Shown: piece after piece, positions 1 through 8,061 of the stretch
Position numbering within the stretch: position 1 is the first letter of the stretch
Layout of the letters: each line of letters opens with the position of its first letter
Origin: Chloroflexota bacterium
Lineage (GTDB): Bacteria; Chloroflexota; Dehalococcoidia; RBG-13-53-26
DNA length: 29,917 bases
Assembly: GCA_030616195.1 (NCBI GenBank)
Contig: JAUWXW010000002.1
Span: 1-29,917, forward strand
Reading direction: 5' to 3'
Program-made: the position numbers and the translations under genes
Notes under the pieces: model-generated
Told to the model about the DNA's origin: nothing
The model's database searches: none
What the model saw: the letters and a program-made list of their open reading frames with translations, nothing else

Positions 1-421
1 CAACTGTTCGTATACCCAGTGTTGCGAGAGTGCGCTCAAGTGGATTGGCATAGAAGGAGTTCGCACCTTTACCCATTATGATGAGTTCGTCTTGCTGGGG
101 TTCGACCTCCTCATGTATCTTGTTACCCCATGTGCCTACGGTGATAGCGCCCGTCGACGCAATGCCGTCAAACAGGGGGGCTACAGGTGTTTCCGCAAGC
201 AATTTGCGTTCAAACTCCGTGAGATCCACCTGTACATGGATTACAGGAACACCCAAGCGCCTGCATGCCTCCATGACCTTCCTTGTGTTCTCTAGGCAGT
301 TGGTTTTCTTCACATGGGCAGGGCCGCCCATGGCAGCAAACTTCCCTTCCTCACATACAAGGTCGTTTTGAAAGTGCATGGACAGGAAAGCCGTTTTCCC
401 CTTATCGATAGTTAGTGCCAT
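1..421 (-). CDS. Isochorismatase-like cysteine hydrolase, C-terminus cut by window edge
   Basis: Reading frame open from an ATG at 421 to the left edge, giving 140 residues of a family that is usually about 180-220. The start follows a near-perfect Shine-Dalgarno (GGAGGTGA, six bases upstream). The N-terminus reads MALTIDKGKTAFLSMHFQND, with the Asp of QND in the place of the family's first catalytic Asp, and the later IIMGKGANSFYANPLE segment sits where the catalytic Lys/substrate loop lies. The nucleophile Cys expected about 30 residues further on is outside the window, so catalytic competence cannot be judged. Family members hydrolyse amide or vinyl-ether bonds of small metabolites (isochorismatase, nicotinamidase, N-carbamoylsarcosine amidase); no substrate can be assigned. 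Gene lies downstream of, and codirectional with, the CoA-transferase operon but about 310 bp away, with its own candidate promoters. Confidence 0.8.
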   Translation of the reverse strand, partial: MALTIDKGKTAFLSMHFQNDLVCEEGKFAAMGGPAHVKKTNCLENTRKVMEACRRLGVPVIHVQVDLTEFERKLLAETPVAPLFDGIASTGAITVGTWGNKIHEEVEPQQDELIIMGKGANSFYANPLERTLATLGIRTV

Positions 422-730
422 CTCTTGTCACCTCCTTCTATGAAAGCATATTGCAGGTCTTTGCCGACACTTTTCCTCTCGGTTATATCACCCCCTTTTT
501 ACCCACGGGAATCATCAAGCTCAGCGAACCCGCCGACATGGGGAGAGACCAACCATATGGCCAATCTCTATCTTCCGTGTGAAGTAGCGCGAGGCTTAGC
601 CTCGCAAGTTAGGTCCCTTATGAGGGAACAATTCAGAAGGACGGCTGGGAAGTGATTGCAAGAGGCTCCGAATCGAACCTCCTGCGCCACAAGCATACCC
701 TGACTTCGCTGGACTGTCAACCGGGGCTAT
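422..730. other. 309-bp intergenic leader with two small hairpins
   Basis: No convincing gene. Read on the minus strand (towards the cysteine hydrolase) it contains a hairpin TCCCT-CATA-AGGGA near 618-631 and a hairpin with 7-bp arms GCGAGGC/GCCTCGC at 589-605, neither followed by a T run. A second possible promoter with an extended -10 (TGA-TATAAC, the hexamer at 482-487) lies nearer the start codon. A tRNA-like scrap (GGTTCGATTC on the minus strand near 670-680) does not fold. Confidence 0.4.
692..720 (-). promoter_or_regulatory. Candidate sigma70 promoter TTGACA-17-TATGCT
   Basis: Minus strand: -35 TTGACA (715-720), 17-bp spacer, -10 TATGCT (692-697). It points to the cysteine hydrolase and would give a leader of about 260 nt containing the two hairpins noted in the gap. 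It starts only 11 bp beyond the stop of the CoA transferase. Confidence 0.45.
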
Positions 731-1906
731 TTATTGTATCGCCCCCTGCCCCCGCAGCTCCTCGATGCTCTCCTTGCTATATCCCAGCTCAAGCAGGACC
801 TCCTCAGTATGCTGACCTAGGGTGGGACTAAAGCTCCTGATGGAGCCCGGCGTCTCGGAAAGCTTTACCGAGATACCTGCTTGCCGTACCTTGCCAAATT
901 TGGGGTGATCCAGCTCCAGGATCATCTTGCGATGAACAAGCTGAGGGTCTGTGGCAAGCTCGTCAAGCTCATATACCTTGCCCACACATATATCCCACTG
1001 GCTCAGGTAATCGAACCACTCATCCCTGGTTCTGGTGCGGAAAATTTCCCTAAATTCGGAGAATATCTCCTCCCTCTTTTCACCGCTAGCCCCTTGATGG
1101 GGAATAAGGTCCTCCCTGCCCAGGGCTCGGCACAGGTTCTCATAGAACCACGGCTCCAGGCAACCGATGCTGAGATATTTCCCATCCTTAGTTTCATAGA
1201 CGCTGTAAAACGGCACCCCCCCGGTGAGAAGCTCGTTTCCCCTCTGCGGCACCACACCACTCCCAAAGTAACCGCTTAGAGCGGACGACAGGAGTGAGAC
1301 TACCCCATCAGCCATACCTATGTCCGCATATTGCCCTTTGCCTGTCCTCTCCTTGGCCATGAGAGCGGCAAGGATGGCAATGGTGGCGTTCATGCCCCCG
1401 GCGGCGAAGTCAGCGAGCAAATTGCTCGGTATTGTGGGAGCACCGCCGGGAATGCCGATGATGCCCAGGGCACCACCGATGGATATGTAGTTTATGTCAT
1501 GTCCCACCATGTTGTGATAAGGCCCATCCTGCCCGTAGCCGCTGAGGGAACAGTAAATGAGCCTGGGGTTTATTTCCTTGATGGTGTCGTAGTCCACCCC
1601 CAGGCGTTTCACCACCCCCGGTCTAAAGCCCTCGACAATCACGTCTGCCCCTTCGGCGAGCTGATAGAAGATTTTGCGCGCCGGCTCAGCCTTCAGATTG
1701 AGGACGATGCTCCTCTTATTGCGCTCCACAGCATTATGGACGATGGCTCTTTCCTCAGCGGACACCACCACCGCCAGGCGGCCTTCTCGCGGCCCCTCAA
1801 CCTTGAGGATGTCAGCTCCCAGGTCGCCCAGGATCATAGTGCAAAACGGTCCCGGAGCCAACCGGGATAAGTCCAAAACCTTTATTCCCTCCAGTGGCGT
1901 GGTCAT
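731..1906 (-). CDS. CaiB/BaiF family CoA transferase, alpha-methylacyl-CoA racemase-like
   Basis: 391 residues from the ATG at 1906, chosen because AGGAGG lies 8 bases upstream and MTTPLEGIKVLDLSRLAPGP is the usual N-terminus; a longer frame to 1951 lacks a ribosome site. The motifs of the alpha-methylacyl-CoA racemase branch are present: GHDINY (135-140, giving the His/Asp pair), LLADF (D166) and LEPWFY (E251), matching the catalytic His, Asp and Glu known from mycobacterial MCR. True type III CoA transferases use an Asp in another context, so racemisation of 2-methylacyl-CoA or related branched acyl-CoA is the better guess. Third gene of the rsmG operon, 69 bp after the membrane protein. 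Fits with the acyl-CoA dehydrogenases nearby. Confidence 0.9.
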   Translation of the reverse strand: MTTPLEGIKVLDLSRLAPGPFCTMILGDLGADILKVEGPREGRLAVVVSAEERAIVHNAVERNKRSIVLNLKAEPARKIFYQLAEGADVIVEGFRPGVVKRLGVDYDTIKEINPRLIYCSLSGYGQDGPYHNMVGHDINYISIGGALGIIGIPGGAPTIPSNLLADFAAGGMNATIAILAALMAKERTGKGQYADIGMADGVVSLLSSALSGYFGSGVVPQRGNELLTGGVPFYSVYETKDGKYLSIGCLEPWFYENLCRALGREDLIPHQGASGEKREEIFSEFREIFRTRTRDEWFDYLSQWDICVGKVYELDELATDPQLVHRKMILELDHPKFGKVRQAGISVKLSETPGSIRSFSPTLGQHTEEVLLELGYSKESIEELRGQGAIQ

Positions 1907-1975
1907 AGCTTTTCCTCCTAGCAAAGATTTTTGGCACGGATAATAGTACAATATCCTCCCTTGTGGAGTAAACCC

Positions 1976-3025
1976 CTACTGACCATCCCTCATTACCACC
2001 TTTCTTCTCCTAGCCTGCAAAAAATGCCACAAGGTGAAAATGAGCAGCCCAACAGCGATGATGCTCAAGAAGGAGATGGTGCGGTCAACGAAAGCAATTG
2101 ACCAAGCATCATTTCGGGCAACGGAGATGGTCAACAGCCCGGCGATCCCGGCCTCCACCAGGCCCAGCCCCCCAGGGGTGAACGGTATGGCGACGAGCAA
2201 GGCATTGGCGAGGGCGACAAAGAGGATGAGGGAAAGCCCGATAGAAAAGCCCAGGGCCTCAGTAACCAAGAGCAGACGACCTGCCTCCAGCAGCCAGATC
2301 CCGACGCTCAGGGAAACAAGGATTGGGAGCCGGTCAAAGCTGCCCAGGGTCCCCTCACGGAAAAGGATGAATGCCCGTCTTATCCTCGTCGGTAAGCGTC
2401 GCTCCACCACGCTGCCAAAATGCCCCATGACCCCGAGGAGGATGGCGATAGCAACAAGCATGGCGACTCCAGCACCCAAAACCACTGTTACCACTACCAT
2501 GCCCTTGCCCCCCACGAGGCCAAACACAGCCACCCCGAGGAGAAGAAATATGATGACGACATCCAAAACTCGCTCGGCAAGGACGGTGCCAATAGTCTTG
2601 GAGAAGCTGACATCAGCATTCTCCTTGAGAAGGTAACCGCGGTAGGCATCGCCCAACCTGGCATAGAGGATGCAGTTGGCAAACCAATTGATGAGCAAGA
2701 TCTGGGTCAGACCGCCAAGGGAGGGTAAGTTCACCCCCTGTTCCTTGCGAAAGCCCACGTTGTGCAGCAGCACTCGCCACCGCAAAGCGCGCAACGGGAA
2801 GGTAATATAATAGCAGATAAAGGCCAAAGCATAGTAGAGCGGATTGCAGCCTGTGATCCCGTCCCAGACAGAACTGAAGTCTATGTCCAGCCTTTCAACA
2901 GCGACTACGAGAAGGGCAATGGCAACGACGAAGGAGAGCAGAGTCCGAACATTGAGGAACCGCCTCCTAAGGGAGATCTTCTCTTCTTCCACAGGGGCGA
3001 CATCTTTGTTGGAGTTATCAGCCAC
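1976..3025 (-). CDS. Lysylphosphatidylglycerol synthase TM-region family membrane protein (UPF0104/YbhN-like)
   Basis: 349 residues, GTG start with AAGGAAG upstream. Short charged cytoplasmic N-terminus, then about eight hydrophobic segments, beginning around residue 29 (LLSFVVAIALLVVAVERLDI) and ending near 335 with the basic tail QARRRKVVMRDGQ. The family signatures P-x-R-A-x-R-W near residue 80 (PLRALRWRVLL), the R-x-G-D-A-Y-R-G-Y-L loop near 124 and the PFTPGGLGLVEAG loop near 275 are visible. This is the integral domain of MprF without the aminoacyl-transfer domain; related stand-alone proteins are thought to move or modify lipids or polyprenyl-linked intermediates, but no substrate can be named. 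Separated by 18 bp from rsmG, so cotranscribed. Confidence 0.88.
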   Translation of the reverse strand: MADNSNKDVAPVEEEKISLRRRFLNVRTLLSFVVAIALLVVAVERLDIDFSSVWDGITGCNPLYYALAFICYYITFPLRALRWRVLLHNVGFRKEQGVNLPSLGGLTQILLINWFANCILYARLGDAYRGYLLKENADVSFSKTIGTVLAERVLDVVIIFLLLGVAVFGLVGGKGMVVVTVVLGAGVAMLVAIAILLGVMGHFGSVVERRLPTRIRRAFILFREGTLGSFDRLPILVSLSVGIWLLEAGRLLLVTEALGFSIGLSLILFVALANALLVAIPFTPGGLGLVEAGIAGLLTISVARNDAWSIAFVDRTISFLSIIAVGLLIFTLWHFLQARRRKVVMRDGQ

Positions 3026-3043
3026 AGATCTTCCTTTGTCTCA

Positions 3044-3760
3044 TTAGCCCTTTAACGGACGCTTAGTTGGGATCCCAACACGCCGCGGGTAGCCATCGGG
3101 AGTGGCGCTGAGCTTATCAATGATAACCAGGGCGCGTTCCTCCCCCAGCTCCTCCAGCGTGAACCTCATCACCTCCCTCAGCCTGCCCCCCATAACAGTG
3201 ATAGCCGTTGTCGCTTGCTCTACCTCGGCCTCGATTTCACCCTTCTTCTGGGCGATAAATGAGCCCCCCAGGGCGCAGAAGGGCAAGGCCAGCTCGACGA
3301 GGGTTGGTAGTCGCGCCACTGCCCTTGAGAGGACGAGAGCAAATTGCTCTCGATAGTTCCCCTCTCGAGCCAGGTCCTCAGCCCTAGCGGTCAAAACCTC
3401 AACCCGCTCAAGTCCCAGCTTGGCCACCAGATGACTCAAAAAGCCCGTCTTTTTCCCCATAGAGTCAAGCAAAACCAAATGAATGCTGGGGAAAAGGATC
3501 TTCAGGGGAACGCCAGGGAGGCCGGCGCCAGCGCCCAGATCAAGGAGGCGCAAAGGACGAGATATATCCTTCACCGCAAGGACTATGGTAAGGGAATCGA
3601 GGAAGTGCTTCACCTGCACCTCCTCATAATCGACAATGGTGGTAAGGTTCACTCTCCTATTCCAAAGGATAAGCTCTTGATAATAGGCCTCAAACTGCTC
3701 CACCTGCCCGGAGGCGAGGTAAAGCCCTAAACTTTTAGCACCAGCGATAAGCCTCTCCAT
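3044..3760 (-). CDS. rsmG: 16S rRNA (guanine527-N7)-methyltransferase RsmG
   Basis: 238 residues, ATG start. Uses S-adenosylmethionine to methylate G527 of 16S rRNA. Family hallmarks are all present: NRRVNLTTI (34-42), HFLDSL (52-57), the SAM-binding LDLGAGAGLPG (73-83) and the SRAVARL segment with the conserved Arg. Length is normal for the family (about 205-240). It is the first gene of a minus-strand operon with the LPG-type membrane protein and the CoA transferase, an association unrelated to rRNA modification. The Shine-Dalgarno is weak (GGAG about 15 bases upstream). The usual chromosomal partners gidA/mnmG and parA/parB are absent. Confidence 0.95.
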   Translation of the reverse strand: MERLIAGAKSLGLYLASGQVEQFEAYYQELILWNRRVNLTTIVDYEEVQVKHFLDSLTIVLAVKDISRPLRLLDLGAGAGLPGVPLKILFPSIHLVLLDSMGKKTGFLSHLVAKLGLERVEVLTARAEDLAREGNYREQFALVLSRAVARLPTLVELALPFCALGGSFIAQKKGEIEAEVEQATTAITVMGGRLREVMRFTLEELGEERALVIIDKLSATPDGYPRRVGIPTKRPLKG

Positions 3761-3774
3761 GCCAATATCAAAGT

Positions 3775-3786
3775 ACTCCGCGGAGT
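3775..3786. promoter_or_regulatory. 12-bp perfect palindrome upstream of rsmG
   Basis: ACTCCGCGGAGT lies between the predicted transcription start and the ATG of rsmG. It could be an operator or simply chance; there is no second copy in the window. Confidence 0.25.
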
Positions 3787-3801
3787 CGCTACCGTTGTTG
3801 A

Positions 3802-3830
3802 ATTATAGCACTACACCTAACCCACGCCAA
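3802..3830 (-). promoter_or_regulatory. Promoter of the rsmG operon, TTGGCG-17-TATAAT
   Basis: Minus strand: -35 TTGGCG (3825-3830), 17-bp spacer, consensus -10 TATAAT (3802-3807). Transcription should start near 3795, about 35 nt before the rsmG ATG. Confidence 0.7.
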
Positions 3831-3868
3831 GGCGTCAAATAAGGCTCGATTCTGCATGTGTTTCGTGG

Positions 3869-3897
3869 TTGACTTTGCTCGCCAAAGAAAATAGAAT
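3869..3897 (+). promoter_or_regulatory. Promoter of the RAM-domain gene, TTGACT-17-TAGAAT
   Basis: Plus strand: -35 TTGACT (3869-3874), 17-bp spacer, -10 TAGAAT (3892-3897), about 40 nt before the start at 3945. Divergent from the rsmG promoter, with about 40 bp between the two -35 elements. Confidence 0.65.
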
Positions 3898-3944
3898 ACG
3901 GTCGCCGCCAAGAGAAAGCAGGAAAGAGCAAAGGAGGTGAGCTG

Positions 3945-4184
3945 ATGGCAGCGAAGGCTTTCGTGCTCATTGAGGTCGCGGTAGGCAAGACCAAGGATGT
4001 GGTCGCTACGCTGAAGAAGGTGGAGGGGGTAAAGTCGGTTGAAGCGGTGACCGGCCCCTATGACATTATCGCCGTGGTGGAAATGCCAGACGTGAATGCC
4101 ATTGGCGACTTGGTGACAAGAAACATTCATTCAGTTAGCGGCATCGCCAGAACAGTAACCTGCCTTACGGTGCAGCTCACCTAG
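3945..4184 (+). CDS. Stand-alone Lrp/AsnC ligand-binding (RAM) domain protein
   Basis: 79 residues, ATG preceded by AAAGGAGGTGAG. The whole protein is one alpha-beta RAM domain: FVLIEVAVGKTKDVVATLKK, then the typical VxxVTGPYDIIAVVE turn (about residues 33-47) and a C-terminal strand TVTCLTVQL. The helix-turn-helix part of Lrp/AsnC regulators is missing. Such single-domain proteins form decamer-like rings and bind amino acids or other small effectors in known family members; here they may bind a metabolite and work with a full-length Lrp elsewhere. It has its own promoter and stands before the acyl-CoA dehydrogenase cluster, but 245 bp and a second promoter separate them. Confidence 0.88.
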   Translation: MAAKAFVLIEVAVGKTKDVVATLKKVEGVKSVEAVTGPYDIIAVVEMPDVNAIGDLVTRNIHSVSGIARTVTCLTVQLT

Positions 4185-4260
4185 GCCGAGGACTTGTTAT
4201 CAAAAGCGGTAAAAACCCTGGTTTCATACCGCCAATCGAGGGCTGAGTTTTTTGTCATTA

Positions 4261-4288
4261 TTGACTCACCCCGTAAATTGGATATAAT
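4261..4288 (+). promoter_or_regulatory. Promoter of the acyl-CoA dehydrogenase cluster, TTGACT-16-TATAAT
   Basis: Plus strand: -35 TTGACT (4261-4266), 16-bp spacer, -10 TATAAT (4283-4288). Leader of about 135 nt to the first dehydrogenase; it runs through the dehydrogenase remnant at 4369-4413. Confidence 0.65.
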
Positions 4289-4368
4289 GGGTGCGCTGTA
4301 GCGGAGCCTTGCTCCCTCAGGGTGGGGATATAAATGGAGCAATAGCCTGAAGACCTTTATTCCCATCA

Positions 4369-4413
4369 GGAAACATTGCAGCCTGGACAGGCTTAGGGTT
4401 GCCCAAAACATAA
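4369..4413 (+). pseudogene. 3' end remnant of an acyl-CoA dehydrogenase gene
   Basis: In frame, this stretch reads GNIAAWTGLGLPKT and a TAA stop, which is the C-terminal signature of the acyl-CoA dehydrogenase just downstream (...LVAWTGLELPRA). Over 33 bp (4381-4413 against 5621-5653) I count 26 identities, and all differences are transitions. Nothing further upstream keeps the homology. Best read as the tail of a lost tandem copy. Confidence 0.7.
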
Positions 4414-4429
4414 AAAGGAGATAGACAGG

Positions 4430-5653
4430 ATGGACTTTGAACCAATTGCAGGAACAGAGGAACTGAAAAAGGAGTTTGAGGACTTCTTCAGGGAGGTGAT
4501 GAAGGACGCCCCACCGGGATGGGAAAACTCACCGGAGGACCTCGAGACTGAGGAAGGGTGGGCCTTCCACCGAAAACTACAACGTGAGATGGGGAAAAGG
4601 GGATGGTTGGCCTTAGCCTGGCCCAAGAAGTATGGCGGGCTGGGAAAATCCATCTTCGAGCAGCTTACTTACAATGAGGTGAGGTCTTACTACCGAGCAC
4701 CCGGGTGGGACCTCCAGGGGGTGGGAATGCTTGCCCCCACCCTGCTTGCCATGGGGACTGAGGAACAAAGAGAGGAGTTCCTCCCTCCTATCGCCAGGGG
4801 GGAAGTAATCTGGGCCCAGCTTTGGTCTGAGCCAGAGGCCGGCTCCGACCTAGCCAATCTCCAAACGATGGCGGTCAGGGACGGGGATGACTACATACTC
4901 AACGGACAGAAGGTCTGGACCACCGGTGCTCACCATGCTGACTGGGCCTTTGCTTTAGTGAGGACAAGCAAGGAGCTGACCAGAAGCCGAGGGCTTACCT
5001 ACCTCCTTTTTGACCTCAAGAGCCCTGGGGTCGATGTTCGCCCCCTGCCAACAATGTCTAGCCATTCCCGACAGGTGGAGTCGCATTTCAACGAGGTCTT
5101 CTTGGATGATGTGCGAGTGCCATTGAAGTACAGGGTCGGGGAGGAAAACCAGGGCTGGGCTATTACCCGAGCTACGATGAACTTCGAGAGGTCCGGGCTT
5201 GCGGGGTTTGGGGCGCTGAGGCACTCCTTAGACGAGCTGATAGAGTTTTGCAAGGAGACCAAATGGAGGGGCAAGCCCTTGTCTGAAGACCCCCTGGTTC
5301 GATACCGCCTGGCTGAAATTGCCGTGTGTATCGAGGCAGGGCAGGCTACAGGCCGTCATCTCCTCTGGGGACAGCACAAGGTAGAAATGGGAGGAGCGCC
5401 AGGTATGGGGATGGTCCCCCGGGCTTCTTCGATGAAGTACTTTGCAAGTGAACTAAGTCAGCGCTTCGCCTATGTGGGAAGCCAGATTATGGGGCTCTAT
5501 GGTCAGTTGAAGTCGCAGTCAAAATGGGCACCCATGTCGGGGAGGTTTGAGAGGGCATATCAGGCTGCCCCCGGTGGCAATATGGCTGGCGGCACAACCG
5601 AGATCCAGAAAAACCTCGTCGCCTGGACAGGTTTAGAATTGCCCAGGGCGTAA
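4430..5653 (+). CDS. Acyl-CoA dehydrogenase, catalytic (alpha-type) subunit
   Basis: 407 residues; ATG with AAAAAGGAG upstream. FAD-dependent alpha,beta-dehydrogenation of an acyl-CoA. SEPEAGSD (133-140) is the FAD/substrate signature, followed by the NGQKVWTTGAHHADW strand. The position of MCAD Glu376 near the C-terminus is Gly (AGGTTEIQ, G387), but NFERSG places Glu253 where isovaleryl-CoA dehydrogenase carries its catalytic base, as in steroid-side-chain heteromeric dehydrogenases of actinobacteria. First of three tandem dehydrogenases, 30 bp before the second; together they probably form heteromers. Closely related to the partial dehydrogenase at the right end of the window. The substrate is not evident; a branched or polycyclic acyl-CoA is inferred. 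Confidence 0.92.
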   Translation: MDFEPIAGTEELKKEFEDFFREVMKDAPPGWENSPEDLETEEGWAFHRKLQREMGKRGWLALAWPKKYGGLGKSIFEQLTYNEVRSYYRAPGWDLQGVGMLAPTLLAMGTEEQREEFLPPIARGEVIWAQLWSEPEAGSDLANLQTMAVRDGDDYILNGQKVWTTGAHHADWAFALVRTSKELTRSRGLTYLLFDLKSPGVDVRPLPTMSSHSRQVESHFNEVFLDDVRVPLKYRVGEENQGWAITRATMNFERSGLAGFGALRHSLDELIEFCKETKWRGKPLSEDPLVRYRLAEIAVCIEAGQATGRHLLWGQHKVEMGGAPGMGMVPRASSMKYFASELSQRFAYVGSQIMGLYGQLKSQSKWAPMSGRFERAYQAAPGGNMAGGTTEIQKNLVAWTGLELPRA

Positions 5654-5683
5654 CAAGGAATTTGGCTAGAGGAGAAAGGAAAA

Positions 5684-6814
5684 ATGAACCTCGATTTCAC
5701 CGAAGAGCAAGAAATGTTAAGAACAATGGCTCGGGACTTCCTGCAAACGGAGTGCCCCAAGACCTTGATCAGGGAGCTGGAGGAAAGTGACCTGGGTTAT
5801 TCTCCCGAGTTGTGGAAAAAGATGGCAGAGCTGGGGTGGCAAGGGTTGGCCTTCCCCGAGGAATACGGTGGCACTGAGATGACCTTCTTTGAATTGGCGC
5901 TCCTTGTCGAGGAAATGGGGCGTAATATCCTTCCCGGACCCTTCATTTCCACACAAGTGTGTGGACTGACCATTCTGGAAACAGGGACGGAGGAGCAGAA
6001 AAAGGAATTCCTCCCCAAAGTAGCTGCGGGGGAGATGATCCTCACTTTGGCTTTGACCGAACCCAGTGCGAGCTGGAAGCCTGAGCATATCTCCGTTGGA
6101 GCTGTCGCCAGCAATGAGGAGTATATGATCAATGGAACCAAGCTCTTTGTGCCTGATGCTCATGTTGCTGATTACCTCCTGGTTGTAGCCAGGACAAAAG
6201 ACAGCGCCAAGCCCGAGGAGGGGATTACCGTTTTCTTGGTGGATGCCAAGAGTCCTGGTATCCAGTGCGAGTCCCAGCTTACCATGGGTCTGGATAATAA
6301 AGCCGAGGTGGTGTTTAAGGATGTAAAGGTGCCCAAGAAGAATATCCTGGGGGAGCTGGACCAGGGCTGGAAAGTGGTACAGATCGCCATGACCAAAGGG
6401 ACGGCGTTGAAGATTGCTGAGATGAGCGGCGGGTGCCAGGCGAGCTTAGAGATGGCCAATACCTATGTCAAGGAGAGGGTACAATATGGACGACCTATCG
6501 GCCTCTTTCAGGTTATCCAGCACTACCTGGCAGATGCATGGGGGAAGACGGATAGGACCACCAATATCGCCTGGGAAATCTGCTGGAAGGTAGACGCAGG
6601 CGTGGCTACTCCCTTCGAGGTAGCGACAGCCAAGGCGTGGACAAACGAAGCCTATAAGTGGGTTACAGAGAAGTGTGTCCAGTGTCATGGGGCTATCGGC
6701 ACCACCAGAGACCATGATATGGGGCTATACTACCGGCGCGCCAAGGTGGGAGAGCTAGACTATGGGGATACCGATTTCCAGATGGAGATCGTTGCTCAAG
6801 AACTAGGCCTGTAA
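5684..6814 (+). CDS. Acyl-CoA dehydrogenase-like beta-type subunit, no evident catalytic Glu
   Basis: 376 residues; ATG with GGAGAAAGG upstream. N-terminal helical domain starts MNLDFTEEQEMLRTMARDFL; middle domain has TEPSAS (125-130), in which the usual AGSD is lost. Near the C-terminus YGDTDFQ replaces YEGTxxIQ, and the helix-G position used by isovaleryl-CoA dehydrogenase is not Glu, so neither known base is present. By analogy with alpha2beta2 dehydrogenases I infer a non-catalytic structural/FAD-sharing partner of the upstream subunit. Strongly similar to the next gene; the pair arose by tandem duplication. A CHGAIGTTRDHDMGLYYRRAK stretch typical of the family is present around 335-355. 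Confidence 0.88.
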   Translation: MNLDFTEEQEMLRTMARDFLQTECPKTLIRELEESDLGYSPELWKKMAELGWQGLAFPEEYGGTEMTFFELALLVEEMGRNILPGPFISTQVCGLTILETGTEEQKKEFLPKVAAGEMILTLALTEPSASWKPEHISVGAVASNEEYMINGTKLFVPDAHVADYLLVVARTKDSAKPEEGITVFLVDAKSPGIQCESQLTMGLDNKAEVVFKDVKVPKKNILGELDQGWKVVQIAMTKGTALKIAEMSGGCQASLEMANTYVKERVQYGRPIGLFQVIQHYLADAWGKTDRTTNIAWEICWKVDAGVATPFEVATAKAWTNEAYKWVTEKCVQCHGAIGTTRDHDMGLYYRRAKVGELDYGDTDFQMEIVAQELGL

Positions 6815-6875
6815 ACCTATGGAATTCGACCCAAGACAGAGATAGCAACTAGTTCGCAAAAGGAAAGGAGGAGAT

Positions 6876-8009
6876 TTGGACTTAGGTTTTAGCGAAGAGC
6901 AGGAAATGCTGAGAACAGCAACTCGCGATTTTCTCACCAATGAATGTCCCCCCGACTTGGTAAAGGAGATGGCCGAGGATGAGAGGGGCTATACCCCGGA
7001 GCTGTGGAAGAAGATGGCGGAACTGGGTTGGATGGGGCTGACATTTCCTGAGGAATATGACGGCATGGGGATGACTTTCCTCGACCTGGTCATTCTCCTT
7101 GAGGAGACGGGGCGAGCCTGCCTCCCCGGCCCATTGTTCTCCACGGTGGTCCTCGCTGGCTATACCATCCTGGAGGCGGGGAGTGAGGAGCAGAAAAAGG
7201 AACTCCTGCCCAAGATCTCGAACGGGGAGCTGATCCTTACCCTGGCCCTCACCGAGCCCAGCGCTAGTTATGAGCCCGGTGGGATCAAGATTAAAGCCAG
7301 CCCCAAAAACGGTGATTATGTGATCAATGGCACCAAACTTTTCGTTCCCGATGCCAATGTAGCCGACTATATGATATGCGTCGCCAGGACCAAGGATGGC
7401 GCCAAGCCAGAGGAGGGGATTACCCTCTTCCTCGTCGATGCCAAGAGCCCTGGGATCAGCACCACGCTGTTGAAGACCATAGCTGGCAATAAGCAATGCG
7501 AGGTCATCTTCGATGATGTCAGGGTGCCCAAAGAGAACATCCTGGGCGAGCTGGACAAGGGCTGGCCGGTGGTGGAGAAAGTATTGGAGAAGGCTACCGT
7601 GGGGCTTTGCGCCCAGATGGTGGGCGGTGCTCAAAAAGCGCTGGAGATGAGCATTGATTATGCCAAGGAGAGGGTCCAGTTTGGGCGGCCCATCGGCAGC
7701 TTCCAATCGATCCAGAACTACTGCGCCGACATGGTCACCGATGTCGATGGATCGAAATACATCACCTACGAGGCGGCGTTGAAGCTCTCAGATGGACTTC
7801 CTGCTGCCATGGAGGTGTCGATGGCAAAGGCCTGGGTCAGCGAGGCCTGCCGCCGGGTAACCGCTTTGGGGCACCAGATTCATGGCGCTATCGGCTTCAT
7901 GGCTGACCACGATTTGCCCCTCTACTTCAAGCAGGCCAAGGCAGGAGAGGCTACCTTTGGCAACGCCGATTTCCACCGCGAGCTGGTAGCCAAGCATCTG
8001 GGTCTCTAA
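6876..8009 (+). CDS. Acyl-CoA dehydrogenase-like beta-type subunit, paralogue of the preceding gene
   Basis: 377 residues from a TTG start; AAAGGAGGAG (6864-6873) lies directly before it, and no ATG serves better because the conserved GFSEEQEMLRTATRDFL must be included. Same architecture as its upstream neighbour: TEPSAS in the FAD signature, FGNADFHR in place of YEGTxxIQ, and no Glu at the helix-G site (the nearest Glu is displaced by two residues in my alignment). Distinct enough from its paralogue to suggest different substrates or partners rather than a recent copy. Ends 115 bp before the HIT gene, with a palindromic repeat in between. Confidence 0.88.
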   Translation: MDLGFSEEQEMLRTATRDFLTNECPPDLVKEMAEDERGYTPELWKKMAELGWMGLTFPEEYDGMGMTFLDLVILLEETGRACLPGPLFSTVVLAGYTILEAGSEEQKKELLPKISNGELILTLALTEPSASYEPGGIKIKASPKNGDYVINGTKLFVPDANVADYMICVARTKDGAKPEEGITLFLVDAKSPGISTTLLKTIAGNKQCEVIFDDVRVPKENILGELDKGWPVVEKVLEKATVGLCAQMVGGAQKALEMSIDYAKERVQFGRPIGSFQSIQNYCADMVTDVDGSKYITYEAALKLSDGLPAAMEVSMAKAWVSEACRRVTALGHQIHGAIGFMADHDLPLYFKQAKAGEATFGNADFHRELVAKHLGL

Positions 8010-8061
8010 TAGAGCGGTGAAAAAGGAGAGCCCAGAGAGGCGAAGCCTCACTGGCAGGGGT

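Noticed and set aside
655..700. tRNA-like T-loop GGTTCGATTC on the minus strand
   Set aside because: The flanking bases do not pair as a T stem and no anticodon or acceptor stem can be built.
881..1870. Long plus-strand frames opposite the CoA transferase
   Set aside because: Antisense to a gene with conserved motifs; they have no ribosome sites or family motifs. The same applies to the long frames opposite the other dehydrogenases, the ligase and the membrane protein.
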